Source: Arthrobacter_B citreus (GTDB lineage: Bacteria > Actinomycetota > Actinomycetes > Actinomycetales > Micrococcaceae). From it: 64,000 nt of DNA. Shown piece after piece: positions 7,724-17,133 of this stretch (position 1 is its first letter; every line of letters begins with the position of its first letter). The notes under the pieces were generated by a model. The model made no database searches. It was given only the letters and a program-made list of their open reading frames with translations, and was not told the DNA's origin. The stretch lies in NCBI RefSeq assembly GCF_042429235.1, contig NZ_JBHMBA010000001.1; one strand, 5' to 3'. Both the position numbers and the translations under genes were made by a program.

Positions 7724-9013
7724 CTACTCGCTGATCAGGTCCCGCACCACGATGGTCTGGTCGCGGTCCGGTCCAACACCGATGGCGGAGAACCGGGTGC
7801 CTGACATCTTTTCCAGCGTCAGGACGTAGTCCCGGGCGTTCTTGGGCAGGTCATCCAGCGTCCGGGCGCCGGTGATGTCCTCGGTCCAGCCGTCGAAGTA
7901 TTCGAAGATCGGCTTTGCGTGGTGGAAGTCGGTCTGCGTCATCGGCATTTCATCGAACCGCACGCCGTCGACGTCGTAGGCTACGCACACCGGAATCTGC
8001 TCGATGCCGGTGAGCACGTCCAGCTTCGTGACGAAGTAGTCGGTGAAGCCGTTGACACGCGAGGCATGGCGCGCCAGCACGGCGTCGTACCAGCCGCAGC
8101 GGCGCGGACGGCCGGTGTTCACACCGAACTCGCCGCCGGTCTTCTGCAGGTACAGGCCCATGTCATCAAAAAGCTCGGTGGGGAACGGACCGGCGCCGAC
8201 GCGGGTGGTGTACGCCTTGATGATGCCCACGGAACGGGTGATCCGGGTCGGGCCGATGCCCGAGCCCACAGACGCGCCGCCGGCGGTGGGGTTGGAGGAG
8301 GTCACGAACGGGTAGGTGCCGTGGTCCACATCCAGGAACGTGGCCTGGCCGCCCTCCATCAGGACAACCTTGCCCTCGTCCAGTGCGCGGTTCAGTTCGT
8401 ACGTGGAGTCAATGACCATGGGACGCAGCCGGTCCGCGTAGGACAGGAAGTACTGGACAACCTCTTCGACGTCGACGTCGCGGCGGTTGTAGACCTTGAC
8501 CAGCAGCTGGTTCTTCTGGCGCAGTGAGCCTTCGACCTTCTGGCGCAGGATCGACTCGTCGAAAATGTCTTGGACGCGGATGCCCAGGCGGGCCACCTTG
8601 TCCATGTAGGCCGGGCCGATGCCGCGGCCGGTGGTGCCAATGGCGCGCTTGCCCAGGAAGCGTTCAGTGACCTTATCCATGACCTGGTGGAACGGGGCCA
8701 CGAGGTGGGCGTTCGCGGAAATCCGCAGCTTGGACGTATCAGCGCCGCGGGCTTCGAGACCGTCGATTTCGTCAAAGAGCGCTTCGAGGTTCACCACGCA
8801 GCCGTTGCCGATCACGGGAATGGCATTGGGGCTCAGGATGCCGGCCGGCAAAAGCTTGAGTTCGTATTTTTCACCGCCGACGACGACGGTGTGGCCGGCG
8901 TTGTTTCCGCCGTTGGGCTTGACGACATAATCGACACGGCCCCCCAGCAGGTCGGTGGCCTTACCTTTACCTTCGTCGCCCCACTGGGCGCCGACGATGA
9001 CAATTGCGGGCAT
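7724..9013 (-). CDS. purA: Adenylosuccinate synthetase
   Basis: A 429-residue cytosolic enzyme that joins IMP and aspartate with GTP hydrolysis, the first committed step from IMP to AMP. The N-terminal signature GDEGKGK is at residues 12-18 with catalytic D13, and NNAGHT holds H41. GTTGRGIGPAY and TTRVGAGPFPTE (the IMP-binding parts) are also present. The ATG at 9013 was chosen because GGGGGAGG stands 6 nt upstream; an in-frame ATG five codons earlier lacks a site. Length is normal. Confidence 0.97.
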   Translation of the reverse strand: MPAIVIVGAQWGDEGKGKATDLLGGRVDYVVKPNGGNNAGHTVVVGGEKYELKLLPAGILSPNAIPVIGNGCVVNLEALFDEIDGLEARGADTSKLRISANAHLVAPFHQVMDKVTERFLGKRAIGTTGRGIGPAYMDKVARLGIRVQDIFDESILRQKVEGSLRQKNQLLVKVYNRRDVDVEEVVQYFLSYADRLRPMVIDSTYELNRALDEGKVVLMEGGQATFLDVDHGTYPFVTSSNPTAGGASVGSGIGPTRITRSVGIIKAYTTRVGAGPFPTELFDDMGLYLQKTGGEFGVNTGRPRRCGWYDAVLARHASRVNGFTDYFVTKLDVLTGIEQIPVCVAYDVDGVRFDEMPMTQTDFHHAKPIFEYFDGWTEDITGARTLDDLPKNARDYVLTLEKMSGTRFSAIGVGPDRDQTIVVRDLISE

Positions 9014-9232
9014 GGGATCCTCCCCCATTAGTTACGAAAGGGGAGAAACGCCGACGGCGCGATCCGCTTCCGTGCATGAGAACGCCCCTGAACTCGCAGG
9101 CCAGACCCGGAATAACAGAAAGCCGGGGTCAAGCCGGAGTCGCGGGGCTCTTACCTAGCAAGTTTAGCCGATTGTAACGCCGGCGCCCTTTCCGCAGCGC
9201 CACAATGGGTATTCCCCGGGGAAACCTTCACG

Positions 9233-9238
9233 TAGCGT
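9233..9238 (+). promoter_or_regulatory. -10 box (TAGCGT) for a leaderless hypothetical gene
   Basis: TAGCGT lies 6 nt before the ATG at 9245, with no Shine-Dalgarno. Confidence 0.5.
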
Positions 9239-9244
9239 AACCGG

Positions 9245-9838
9245 ATGGAGCGTTTTCGCGGCTATATCGCAGGTATCGGCACGTCTTCCGGTACCCGGCT
9301 CGTGGTGGGCCACTGGCTTGAGTCGCCGTTGGGCGCCTTCACCGATGTCATGGCGGAGAATGCCGCCGGATCCCGGCTGCTGCTGGCGCCCAATGCGGAT
9401 GTCGCCGAATGCGTTGGAGGCACCTATCACTTTGATGCGGTGGACGTGGTCGACGTCGAGGCCCGGCTCACGGCGGACCGGTTCCTGGTGAGCGCCGGGC
9501 CCCTGCGGCTGAACCTGGCCCTGGGTCCGCGGACATTGCTGGGACGGCTCTTGGAGTGGATACCGCCCACACTCGCCGTTCATCCGCGCTGGCTGGCGGC
9601 GATCAACCCCCTGGCGGGACTGCTGGTTCCCGGCGTCTCCACCGCGGGTTCCGCCGGCGGTGGACGCCGCGAGTTCTACGGCGTCCGGTCCATCCGCTCC
9701 CTGACCGCTGCTTCCGCCACGTGGAACGGCCGGGATCTGGGCCGGCTGTCCCCCATCGAACCGCCCGTTCGCTTTGGTTTCAGCTCAGTTCCGCCCAAGC
9801 CCCAGATTGTGGCTGTGACTACGAGCATCGTTTCCTAA
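9245..9838 (+). CDS. Conserved-looking hypothetical protein, 197 aa
   Basis: Not recognised. The 197-residue soluble protein has a steady coding bias and starts right after a -10 box, so it is likely real. The sequence alternates beta-like stretches (RLVVGHWLESPLGAFTDVM, GTYHFDAVDVVDV, RFLVSAGPLRLNLALGP) with a more helical Leu/Pro-rich centre. It ends in a Gly-rich REFYG segment. There is no signal peptide and no convincing transmembrane helix. The beta-rich first half would fit a ligand-binding or DUF2804-like barrel, but that is a guess. Confidence 0.65.
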   Translation: MERFRGYIAGIGTSSGTRLVVGHWLESPLGAFTDVMAENAAGSRLLLAPNADVAECVGGTYHFDAVDVVDVEARLTADRFLVSAGPLRLNLALGPRTLLGRLLEWIPPTLAVHPRWLAAINPLAGLLVPGVSTAGSAGGGRREFYGVRSIRSLTAASATWNGRDLGRLSPIEPPVRFGFSSVPPKPQIVAVTTSIVS

Positions 9839-10014
9839 GCATCCTCCGTGACGGTGGTCAGCCCATCGACAGCGCACCTTCTCCCAGGCGTTCCCTCCGG
9901 AGGGATCCCGGACCCACAGCACCCATCCCCGGCTCCGGTGGCTTCGAAGCACCCCTTAACCCGGAACACGGGCGAAGGGGTCCGGCTGCGGCCGGCATAT
10001 TCGGGAGGCTGGCC

Positions 10015-10515
10015 ATGGATCATCAACCGCTGAACCATGCACAGGACCGCGCGCAGGAGTCCGTTTGGGACTATCCGCGCCCGCCGCGGCTGGAACCCAG
10101 CGAGGAACGGATCCGGATTTTCCTAGGCGGACAGCTGATTGCCGACACCACGTCCGCCGTCAGGGTGCTCGAGACCAGCCATCCTCCGGTGTACTACATT
10201 CCCCTCGAGGACTTTGCTCCCGATGCCCTGGTTCCGGTTGCGGGGTCCACCTTCTGCGAATACAAGGGCAAAGCCGCCTATTTCGACGTCGTCGGCGGCG
10301 GCACCCGCGTACCCAGGGCAGCATGGACTTACCCGGATCCGAGTCCCGGCTACGGCCCGCTCGCCAGCCGGGCAGCCGTCTATCCGGGAAAAATGGGCCG
10401 ATGCACGGTGGACGGTGAGGAGGTGCAGCCGCAGGAGGGCGACTTTTACGGCGGATGGATCACCGGACGGATCACCGGCCCGTTTAAAGGAGCCCCGGGC
10501 ACCGGCGGCTGGTGA
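10015..10515 (+). CDS. DUF427 domain-containing protein
   Basis: A 166-residue soluble protein of the DUF427 family, a small beta fold of unknown biochemical role common in actinobacteria. Family marks are RIFLGGQLIADTTSAVRVLET, PVYYIPLEDF, STFCEYKGKAAYF and the C-terminal FYGGWIT. GGGAGG lies 8 nt before the ATG at 10015, which settles the start; the open frame continues far upstream without coding support. A hairpin terminator follows. Confidence 0.88.
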   Translation: MDHQPLNHAQDRAQESVWDYPRPPRLEPSEERIRIFLGGQLIADTTSAVRVLETSHPPVYYIPLEDFAPDALVPVAGSTFCEYKGKAAYFDVVGGGTRVPRAAWTYPDPSPGYGPLASRAAVYPGKMGRCTVDGEEVQPQEGDFYGGWITGRITGPFKGAPGTGGW

Positions 10516-10553
10516 ACGCCGGCGAGCGCCAGCGGCCAAAGGCCCGGATACAA

Positions 10554-10593
10554 CACAAGCCGGCCACCCCGTGGAAGGGGTTGCCGGCTTGTG
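10554..10593. terminator. Bidirectional terminator between DUF427 and DUF3151 genes
   Basis: A 17-bp stem with one C-T mismatch and a GTGGAA loop, centred on the two CCGGC/GCCGG arms, lies between convergent genes. Confidence 0.8.
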
Positions 10594-10604
10594 CACGGAC
10601 GAGA

Positions 10605-11032
10605 TTAGGACTCGCGGCCCTCAATGGCGATTTTCGCCTGCGGGTCGGACTCGTTCAGGAACTTCGTAATGCGGTCCACTTCTTCGCTTTCACCAATGGC
10701 TGCCGCCGCACGGCCCAGCGCGTACAGGGACCGAAGGAAGCCCTGGTTCGGCACATGCTCCCAGGGGATGGGGCCGGCGCCGCGCCAGCCGGAGCGGCGC
10801 AGCGCATCCAGGCCGCGGTGGTAGCCAACCCGGGCATAGGCGTAGGACTCGATGGTGCGGCCTTCATCAAAGGCCTCGTCAGCGAGGATGGCCCATACCT
10901 GGGAGGAGGTGGGGTGCTTCGCTGCCAGGTCCACGGCTTCATCGCCCGCTTCGAGGCGCGCGACGACGTCGGACTCCTCGGGCAGGTACGTGGGCTCGGG
11001 ACCGAGCAGGTTCTTGCGGAATTCATCTGACA

Positions 11033-11033
<1 letters not shown>
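10605..11033 (-). CDS. DUF3151 family protein
   Basis: A 142-residue soluble, mostly helical protein of the actinobacterial DUF3151 family (FRKNLLGPEPTYLP at the start, then YAYARVGYHRGLDALRR and NQGFLRSLYALGRAAAAIG). The function is unknown. The start overlaps the fbaA stop by 1 nt (TAATG), so it is translationally coupled to the aldolase. This neighbourhood is typical of the family and suggests a tie to central carbon metabolism or simple co-expression. Confidence 0.88.
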
Positions 11034-12052
<1,019 letters not shown>

Positions 12053-12165
12053 GCTGACTCCTCGTGGAAGGTCGATCTACGGCAGGGCCAGGGCCCTCGT
12101 TGGCTCCCTCCATCCTAGCCACAAGTATGCTTCGGACATCAGGCATGGCGCCGTATAACAGCAGT

Positions 12166-12250
12166 CCGTCTCCGGACCGCGCCGCGGAAGGCATCCGCGG
12201 CGCCGGTCCGGGCCCGGGCCTTTGAGCGAACCAGGCCGTCTCCGGACCGC
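12166..12250. repeat. 15-bp direct repeat bracketing a hairpin
   Basis: CCGTCTCCGGACCGC occurs at 12166-12180 and again, identical, at 12236-12250. Between them GCCGCGGA/TCCGCGGC (12181-12201) forms an 8-bp stem. The element fills the gap between trmH and fbaA. It may act as a weak terminator for trmH or be a remnant of local duplication. Confidence 0.6.
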
Positions 12251-12255
12251 CCGGC

Positions 12256-12954
12256 TTACTTGACCCGCTGGCCGAAAACGTGCCGGCGCACCCAGCCGTG
12301 CATGGCAATTGCGGCGGCGGCTGAGGCGTTCATCGACCGGGTGGATCCGAACTGGGCGATGGAGAGCGTGGCGTCCGCCGCGGCATGAACCTCAGGGGTC
12401 AGCCCCGGGCCTTCCTGTCCGAACACCAGCACGCAGTTCTCCGGCAGCTCGTACGTTTCCAGCGGCACCGAATCCGGGAAGTTGTCGATTCCGATAATGC
12501 GCAGCCCCTCACCCTGGGCCCACTCGACGAACTCTTCCACGGTGGGGTGGTGGCGCACGTGCTGGTAGCGGTCGGTGACCATCGCTCCGCGGCGGTTCCA
12601 CCGCCGTCGTCCGATAATGTGCACCTCCTTGGCCATGAACGCATTGGCCGTGCGCACCACGGAACCGATGTTCAGATCGTGCTGCCAGTTCTCGATCGCC
12701 ACATGGAACGGATGCCGCTTCGCGTCCAGATCAGCCACGATCGACTCGTGCTTCCAATACCGGTACTGGTCCACGACGTTGCGGGTGTCCCCGTGGGCAA
12801 GCAACTCGGGATCCCAGTGCTCGCCCTCCGGAAGCGGGCCCTCCCAGGGGCCGACGCCGATTTGGTGGGCGGAAACCGTGTCCGGGCCGGCGGATTCCGC
12901 GGTTTCGCCTGTTAACTCAGGGTTCTCCGGTAATTGTTCAACGCTGTCTATCAC
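12256..12954 (-). CDS. TrmH/SpoU-family RNA 2'-O-methyltransferase
   Basis: A 232-residue SAM-dependent rRNA or tRNA ribose methyltransferase with the three SPOUT motifs: NIGSVVRTANAF, VFGQEGPGL and QFGSTRSMNASAAAAIA. The N-terminal 80 residues are an acidic extension before the knotted domain. The start is GTG at 12954, directly behind a -10 box (leaderless). Which RNA position it modifies cannot be told from sequence. Confidence 0.9.
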   Translation of the reverse strand: MIDSVEQLPENPELTGETAESAGPDTVSAHQIGVGPWEGPLPEGEHWDPELLAHGDTRNVVDQYRYWKHESIVADLDAKRHPFHVAIENWQHDLNIGSVVRTANAFMAKEVHIIGRRRWNRRGAMVTDRYQHVRHHPTVEEFVEWAQGEGLRIIGIDNFPDSVPLETYELPENCVLVFGQEGPGLTPEVHAAADATLSIAQFGSTRSMNASAAAAIAMHGWVRRHVFGQRVK

Positions 12955-12960
12955 CCTTCA

Positions 12961-12966
12961 AGCCTA
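12961..12966 (-). promoter_or_regulatory. -10 box (TAGGCT) for the leaderless trmH-like gene
   Basis: On the minus strand TAGGCT is followed by 6 nt and then the GTG start at 12954. Confidence 0.55.
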
Positions 12967-13047
12967 AGGTGAAAGACTGGACCGCAGGATCATGAGGCAA
13001 CAGCGGCCCCGGGGGAACCCGGCCCGCAGGTAAGGAACAGGACAAGC

Positions 13048-13839
13048 GTGGGCGAAAACGAGAACATTGAATGCTGGCTGACGGACATGGACGGAGTCCT
13101 GGTCCACGAGAACCATCCCATTCCGGGAGCAGCCGAACTCATCGACCGCTGGGTCGCCACCTCCAAGCGGTTCCTGGTGCTGACGAACAACTCGATCTAC
13201 ACCCCGCGTGACCTCGCCGCCCGTCTCCGCGCCTCCGGCCTGGAGGTTCCGGAGGAAAACCTGTGGACCTCGGCACTGGCCACCGCTGAATTCCTCAAGG
13301 ACCAGGTCAAGAACACCGGCGCCCCCGGCCGCTGCTTTGTGGTTGGCGAAGCGGGACTGACGACGGCGCTGCACGAGGCCGGCATGATCCTCACCGACAC
13401 GAACCCGGACTACGTGGTGCTGGGCGAGACCCGCACCTACTCCTTCGGCACCATCACCAAGGCCATCCGCCTGATCCTCGGCGGGGCCCGTTTCATTGCC
13501 ACCAACCCGGATGTGACCGGCCCGTCGCATGAGGGCGTCCTGCCGGCCACCGGTGCCATTGCCGCCCTGATCACGGCAGCCACCAACATGGAGCCCTACA
13601 TCGTGGGCAAGCCCAATCCGATGATGTTCCGTTCTGCCATGCGCAAAATCGATGCGCACTCGGAGACCACTGCAATGATCGGCGACCGGATGGACACCGA
13701 CATCGTTGCCGGCATTGAAGCCGGACTGCACACGGTCCTGGTGCTCAGCGGCATCACCCAGCGCGAAGACATCAACCGGTACCCGTTCCGTCCCACCCAG
13801 ATCCTGGACTCGGTGGCTGATCTGATCGACACCATTTAG
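13048..13839 (+). CDS. HAD-superfamily phosphatase, subfamily IIA (NagD-like)
   Basis: A 263-residue cytosolic phosphatase. Motif I is DMDGV with nucleophile D13 and acid/base D15, motif II is VLTNNS, and motifs III/IV are VGKPNP and MIGDRMDTDI. The cap type and TNNS motif match the NagD group, which dephosphorylates small nucleotides or sugar phosphates. The start is GTG at 13048 with GGAACAGG upstream. It is monocistronic and convergent with the WYL regulator. Confidence 0.92.
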   Translation: MGENENIECWLTDMDGVLVHENHPIPGAAELIDRWVATSKRFLVLTNNSIYTPRDLAARLRASGLEVPEENLWTSALATAEFLKDQVKNTGAPGRCFVVGEAGLTTALHEAGMILTDTNPDYVVLGETRTYSFGTITKAIRLILGGARFIATNPDVTGPSHEGVLPATGAIAALITAATNMEPYIVGKPNPMMFRSAMRKIDAHSETTAMIGDRMDTDIVAGIEAGLHTVLVLSGITQREDINRYPFRPTQILDSVADLIDTI

Positions 13840-13857
13840 CAGCGGTGACGGGGGGAC

Positions 13858-14565
13858 CTAGGGAACGCCCGGTCCGCGGCCATGGACCGGCCGGGCGTTC
13901 GCCGGAGGCTCTCCCACCTCGCTAATGTCATGGCCCCCGCAGGCCGACTTGGTTACGCTTGCCCGCTCGATACGCGACACGGTAAACCACCGCATGGCGT
14001 TGCGCAGCCGGCACCACCCCACCAGGTACCACTGGCCGTTGGTGGAGGCGAACAGCACGGGCTCGACGTCGCGGGTGGTCGTGGTCCCGTCCCCCGAGGT
14101 GTAGCGAAGGCGGATGACCCGCTGCTCTGCCATCGCCTCCTCCAGCGCCGACCTGATGGCGCGCGACGAGGATGGAACCGCGTTGACCCAGACGCGGCCG
14201 GCCAATTCCTCGGCTCGTGCCTGGGTTTTGGGATCCAGGACATCCAGGATCTTCCGGACTCCGGCCGCCGCCAGGTCGGCGAAGGGGGCATCAGGCGCGG
14301 CGGACACGGCTGCCATCAGGGCAACGGCCTGCGCCGGGGACAGGCTGACCGGCGGCAGGGACGCGCCGGCGGCCAAACCATAGCCTCCGCCCGGACCCGG
14401 ACGGGACCATACGGGCGCGCCGCTGCTTTCCAGCGCGGCGAGGTCCCGCTTGACCGTCCGGACGGACACGCTGAACTCCCCCGCCAGCCGCTCGGCGGAA
14501 CAGCCCCGCGATCCGTTCCGGCGAAGCATCTCCGACAGGGCATGGAGCCGCTCTGTTCGCTTCAC
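13858..14565 (-). CDS. HTH/WYL-domain transcriptional regulator (YafY-like)
   Basis: A 235-residue regulator. Residues 1-60 are a DeoR-like HTH_11 domain (RLHALSEMLRR, FSVSVRTVKRDLAALE), and about 130-200 is a WYL domain (AEQRVIRLRYTS, WYLVGWCRLRNAMRWF). WYL domains sense ligands or nucleic acids and control the attached HTH. It begins with GTG and is transcribed divergently from the alpha/beta hydrolase 85 bp away, so it most likely controls that gene and itself. The tail is Pro/Gly-rich and overlaps a hairpin at about 13864-13899 that could end both convergent transcripts. Confidence 0.9.
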   Translation of the reverse strand: MKRTERLHALSEMLRRNGSRGCSAERLAGEFSVSVRTVKRDLAALESSGAPVWSRPGPGGGYGLAAGASLPPVSLSPAQAVALMAAVSAAPDAPFADLAAAGVRKILDVLDPKTQARAEELAGRVWVNAVPSSSRAIRSALEEAMAEQRVIRLRYTSGDGTTTTRDVEPVLFASTNGQWYLVGWCRLRNAMRWFTVSRIERASVTKSACGGHDISEVGEPPANARPVHGRGPGVP

Positions 14566-14650
14566 TGTGCAGCCCGCCTCACGGCCCGGTCAAAATTCAT
14601 GACACAAATAGTGACATACACCTGCCCGCAGCACCTACGACACTGATGAC

Positions 14651-15391
14651 ATGACAACTACTGCGAGCAAATCCATCATCGTCCTGGTCCCCGGTCACTG
14701 GTTGGGGGCCTGGGCATGGGACGACGTCCTCAGCCACCTCAAAACAGACCACCCCTCCGCAACCGCCGTGACGCTGCCCGGCCTGGATCCGGACGATCCG
14801 GACCGCGCGGAGAAGACTCTCGAGGATCAGGCGGCTGCGGTTCTGGACGTCTTTGCCCGGCACGGGGTTTCCGAGGCGCAGCCCGCCGTCATCGTCGCGC
14901 ACAGCGGGGCGAACTTTCCGGTCAGTCTTGTCCTTGACCGGCATCCGGAGCTTGTGGGCCGGGTGGTGTGGGTCGATTCAGGACCGGTGGCGGCGGGAAG
15001 CACCTTCGCTCCGGACCTTCCCGAGGATGCCGCGGAGTTCCCGCTGCCGTCCTTCGACATCCTGGCGCAGCAGGCGAGCATCGAAGGCCTGAGCGCAGAG
15101 GTCCTTGAACGGTTTCGGGCCCGGGCCGTCCCCGAGCCCGGCCCCGTGCTTCGCCAGCCCGCCGAGCTCATGAACGATGCCCGGCGCATGATCCCAACCA
15201 CCCTGGTGTGCTGCTCGATCCCGGGCGCGCAGGTGCTGGAGCTGGCCCGCACGGGCCATCCCATGTTTGCCGAAGTCGCCACCCTGGAGCACCTCGACGT
15301 CGTTGACCTCCCCACGGGGCACTGGCCCATGTGGAGCCGGCCCCGGGACCTCGCCCGGGCCATTGCAGCGGCGGCTTTCCCCGCCGGCTGA
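14651..15391 (+). CDS. Alpha/beta hydrolase
   Basis: A 246-residue serine hydrolase fold. The oxyanion region is VLVPGHWLGAWAW, the nucleophile elbow is AHSGANFP (GxS motif altered to HSG), and the likely catalytic His is in TGHWPMWSRP near the end. Related proteins are esterases or C-C hydrolases, and the substrate is unknown. Transcribed divergently from a WYL regulator, it is the probable target. The 85-bp gap holds GTGACA/TGACA repeats (14600-14645) that could be operators. Confidence 0.85.
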   Translation: MTTTASKSIIVLVPGHWLGAWAWDDVLSHLKTDHPSATAVTLPGLDPDDPDRAEKTLEDQAAAVLDVFARHGVSEAQPAVIVAHSGANFPVSLVLDRHPELVGRVVWVDSGPVAAGSTFAPDLPEDAAEFPLPSFDILAQQASIEGLSAEVLERFRARAVPEPGPVLRQPAELMNDARRMIPTTLVCCSIPGAQVLELARTGHPMFAEVATLEHLDVVDLPTGHWPMWSRPRDLARAIAAAAFPAG

Positions 15392-15443
15392 ACGGCAGCG
15401 CTCCACCTGACGGGCCGTGCTGAACCCGGCCAGCCAGGCGCAC

Positions 15444-16445
15444 CTAGAAGACGGTCTTGAGTCCCCCGCCGAGTTCGGGCGGGGAGTACAGCCGCAGCAC
15501 CTCGCGCACCACCTCCTGGTAGATGCCCGGGTTCCACTGCGGACTGGCATGCGCGGGCCTGGCGCCTGTGGTCACCGGCGAGGTGGTGACGATGTTGTCG
15601 GGAAACAGCTGGGCCCACTGGTACTTCGCCGTGAAGTAATTGACCGTCTTGTCTTCCGGGTTGCCGATGAACGCCAGCGACGTGCTGCCCAGGGCGGCCG
15701 CATACAGGCGCGGGTCAAAGTGGTAGATGTAGGACGCTTCCGCCTGGATCAGGGTGCTGGACGGAGCCAGCGGCGAGAGCTGCTCGAGGGTCTGATCCAC
15801 CACCGTGTTCCAGGTCCGCTCATCTTTGTGCAGGACCCGCTCCCCAAACTCGTACCCGCCGCGGAGGACGCTGGGAATGCGGTAGCCGGCGTCGTACAGC
15901 GCGGCCACGCCGGTGAACATGGCGCGGTCCAGCACATCCCGGGCGTTGGCCGGGCTGGAGTCCAGGATGATGAGTTCGACGGCGACGCCGCGTTCGAGCA
16001 GGCGTGCGGCGACTTCCACGGCAAGCATCCCGCCGAAGCTGTGACCGTAGAAATAGATGCGCCGCAGCTGGTGGTTGCGGATGTAGCGGAAAACGGCGGC
16101 AACTATGTCGTCCACATCGAGGCCGAGGTTGGAGTAGCCGACGCCGGCCATCTGCCCGCGGGTCACCAACACCGGGCGCAGGGAGTTCAGGATCCAGACC
16201 GTCTCTTCCCAGCTGGTTTTGTAGCCCGGAAACAGGAACCACGATGCGGCCGGAAAGCGGCGTTCGGCGGTGTCGTCCCGCACCCTCAGGATCTCCAGGT
16301 CTTCGCGGTACCGCTGGATCCTGCGGGTGACAAAAAGATCCGCGGCCAGGGTCAGGCCCGCCGCGCTGCCGGCGAGGAAGCGGCGGCGGGAGAAGCGCTT
16401 CAAGCTCTCCGCAGAGCGCAGGAAATCGGCCGGATCCATGCTCAC
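15444..16445 (-). CDS. Tat-signal alpha/beta hydrolase (putative exported esterase or thioesterase)
   Basis: A 333-residue protein whose N-terminus carries the twin-arginine motif SRRRFLAG (near residue 19) followed by a hydrophobic stretch, so it is probably exported folded or anchored. The hydrolase fold shows FLFPGY, the nucleophile elbow YGHSFGG near 165, and ILDSSPAN. The start is uncertain: GTG at 16445 or ATG at 16439, neither with a good ribosome site. It lies 51 nt downstream of pyrE on the same strand but shows no functional link to pyrimidine synthesis. Confidence 0.78.
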   Translation of the reverse strand: MSMDPADFLRSAESLKRFSRRRFLAGSAAGLTLAADLFVTRRIQRYREDLEILRVRDDTAERRFPAASWFLFPGYKTSWEETVWILNSLRPVLVTRGQMAGVGYSNLGLDVDDIVAAVFRYIRNHQLRRIYFYGHSFGGMLAVEVAARLLERGVAVELIILDSSPANARDVLDRAMFTGVAALYDAGYRIPSVLRGGYEFGERVLHKDERTWNTVVDQTLEQLSPLAPSSTLIQAEASYIYHFDPRLYAAALGSTSLAFIGNPEDKTVNYFTAKYQWAQLFPDNIVTTSPVTTGARPAHASPQWNPGIYQEVVREVLRLYSPPELGGGLKTVF

Positions 16446-16496
16446 GAAGACCCGGTTTCCGAACCCGGCGTTCCGGGAGCTGCCGCTTGTCCGGCC

Positions 16497-17066
16497 CTAG
16501 TCCAGACCCAGTTCATCCTTGCCGTAGGCGTACAGGTACGGCACGCCGGCTTCAGCCTCAATACGCTCCTTCGATCCGGTGTCCCGGTCCACAATGACGG
16601 CTACGGCCACCACGTTTCCGCCTGCGCGCCGCACGCCTTCCACTGCGGTCAGCGCGGAGCCGCCGGTGGTGGAGGTGTCTTCCAGGACCACGACGTTGCG
16701 GCCGGCAACATCCGGTCCCTCCACCTGGCGCCCCATGCCGTAGGACTTCTGTGCCTTGCGCACCACAAACGCGTCAATGGGCCGGCCGGCGCGGGCTCCG
16801 GCATGCATTACGGCGGTGGCCACCGGGTCAGCGCCCATGGTCAGCCCGCCGGCGCTTTCAAAGGAGATCCCGGCCTGGTCGATCAGGTCCAGCATCACGT
16901 CGCCCACCAGCTGTGACGCTTCGTGGTGCAGGGTGATCCGGCGCAGGTCGATGTAGTAGTCGGCCTCGGCGCCGGAAGAGAGGATAACTTTGCCGCGGAC
17001 CACGGCCAACTCACTAATAAGGTCCAGGAGGCGGGCACGGGCAGCGGGTGAAACAGGCGCGGTCAT
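16497..17066 (-). CDS. pyrE: Orotate phosphoribosyltransferase
   Basis: A 189-residue cytosolic enzyme that transfers ribose 5-phosphate from PRPP to orotate, giving OMP in pyrimidine synthesis. The PRPP loop VVVLEDTSTTGGSA is at 125-138, the flexible-loop lysines (RKAQK) are near 103-107, and DYYIDLRR near 37 is the orotate side. The ATG at 17066 was chosen from the family N-terminus and the -10 box 7 nt upstream; a longer frame reaches 17135 but would cross that promoter. It is divergent from nadE. Confidence 0.95.
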   Translation of the reverse strand: MTAPVSPAARARLLDLISELAVVRGKVILSSGAEADYYIDLRRITLHHEASQLVGDVMLDLIDQAGISFESAGGLTMGADPVATAVMHAGARAGRPIDAFVVRKAQKSYGMGRQVEGPDVAGRNVVVLEDTSTTGGSALTAVEGVRRAGGNVVAVAVIVDRDTGSKERIEAEAGVPYLYAYGKDELGLD

Positions 17067-17073
17067 GGCCTCA

Positions 17074-17079
17074 ATCCTA
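17074..17079 (-). promoter_or_regulatory. -10 box (TAGGAT) for leaderless pyrE
   Basis: On the minus strand TAGGAT is followed by 7 nt (TGAGGCC) and the ATG at 17066. Confidence 0.5.
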
Positions 17080-17133
17080 GCCGAGCCGCACATACCCCAC
17101 CGCGGATGTGACGGGAGATATAAGGTGGAGCAC

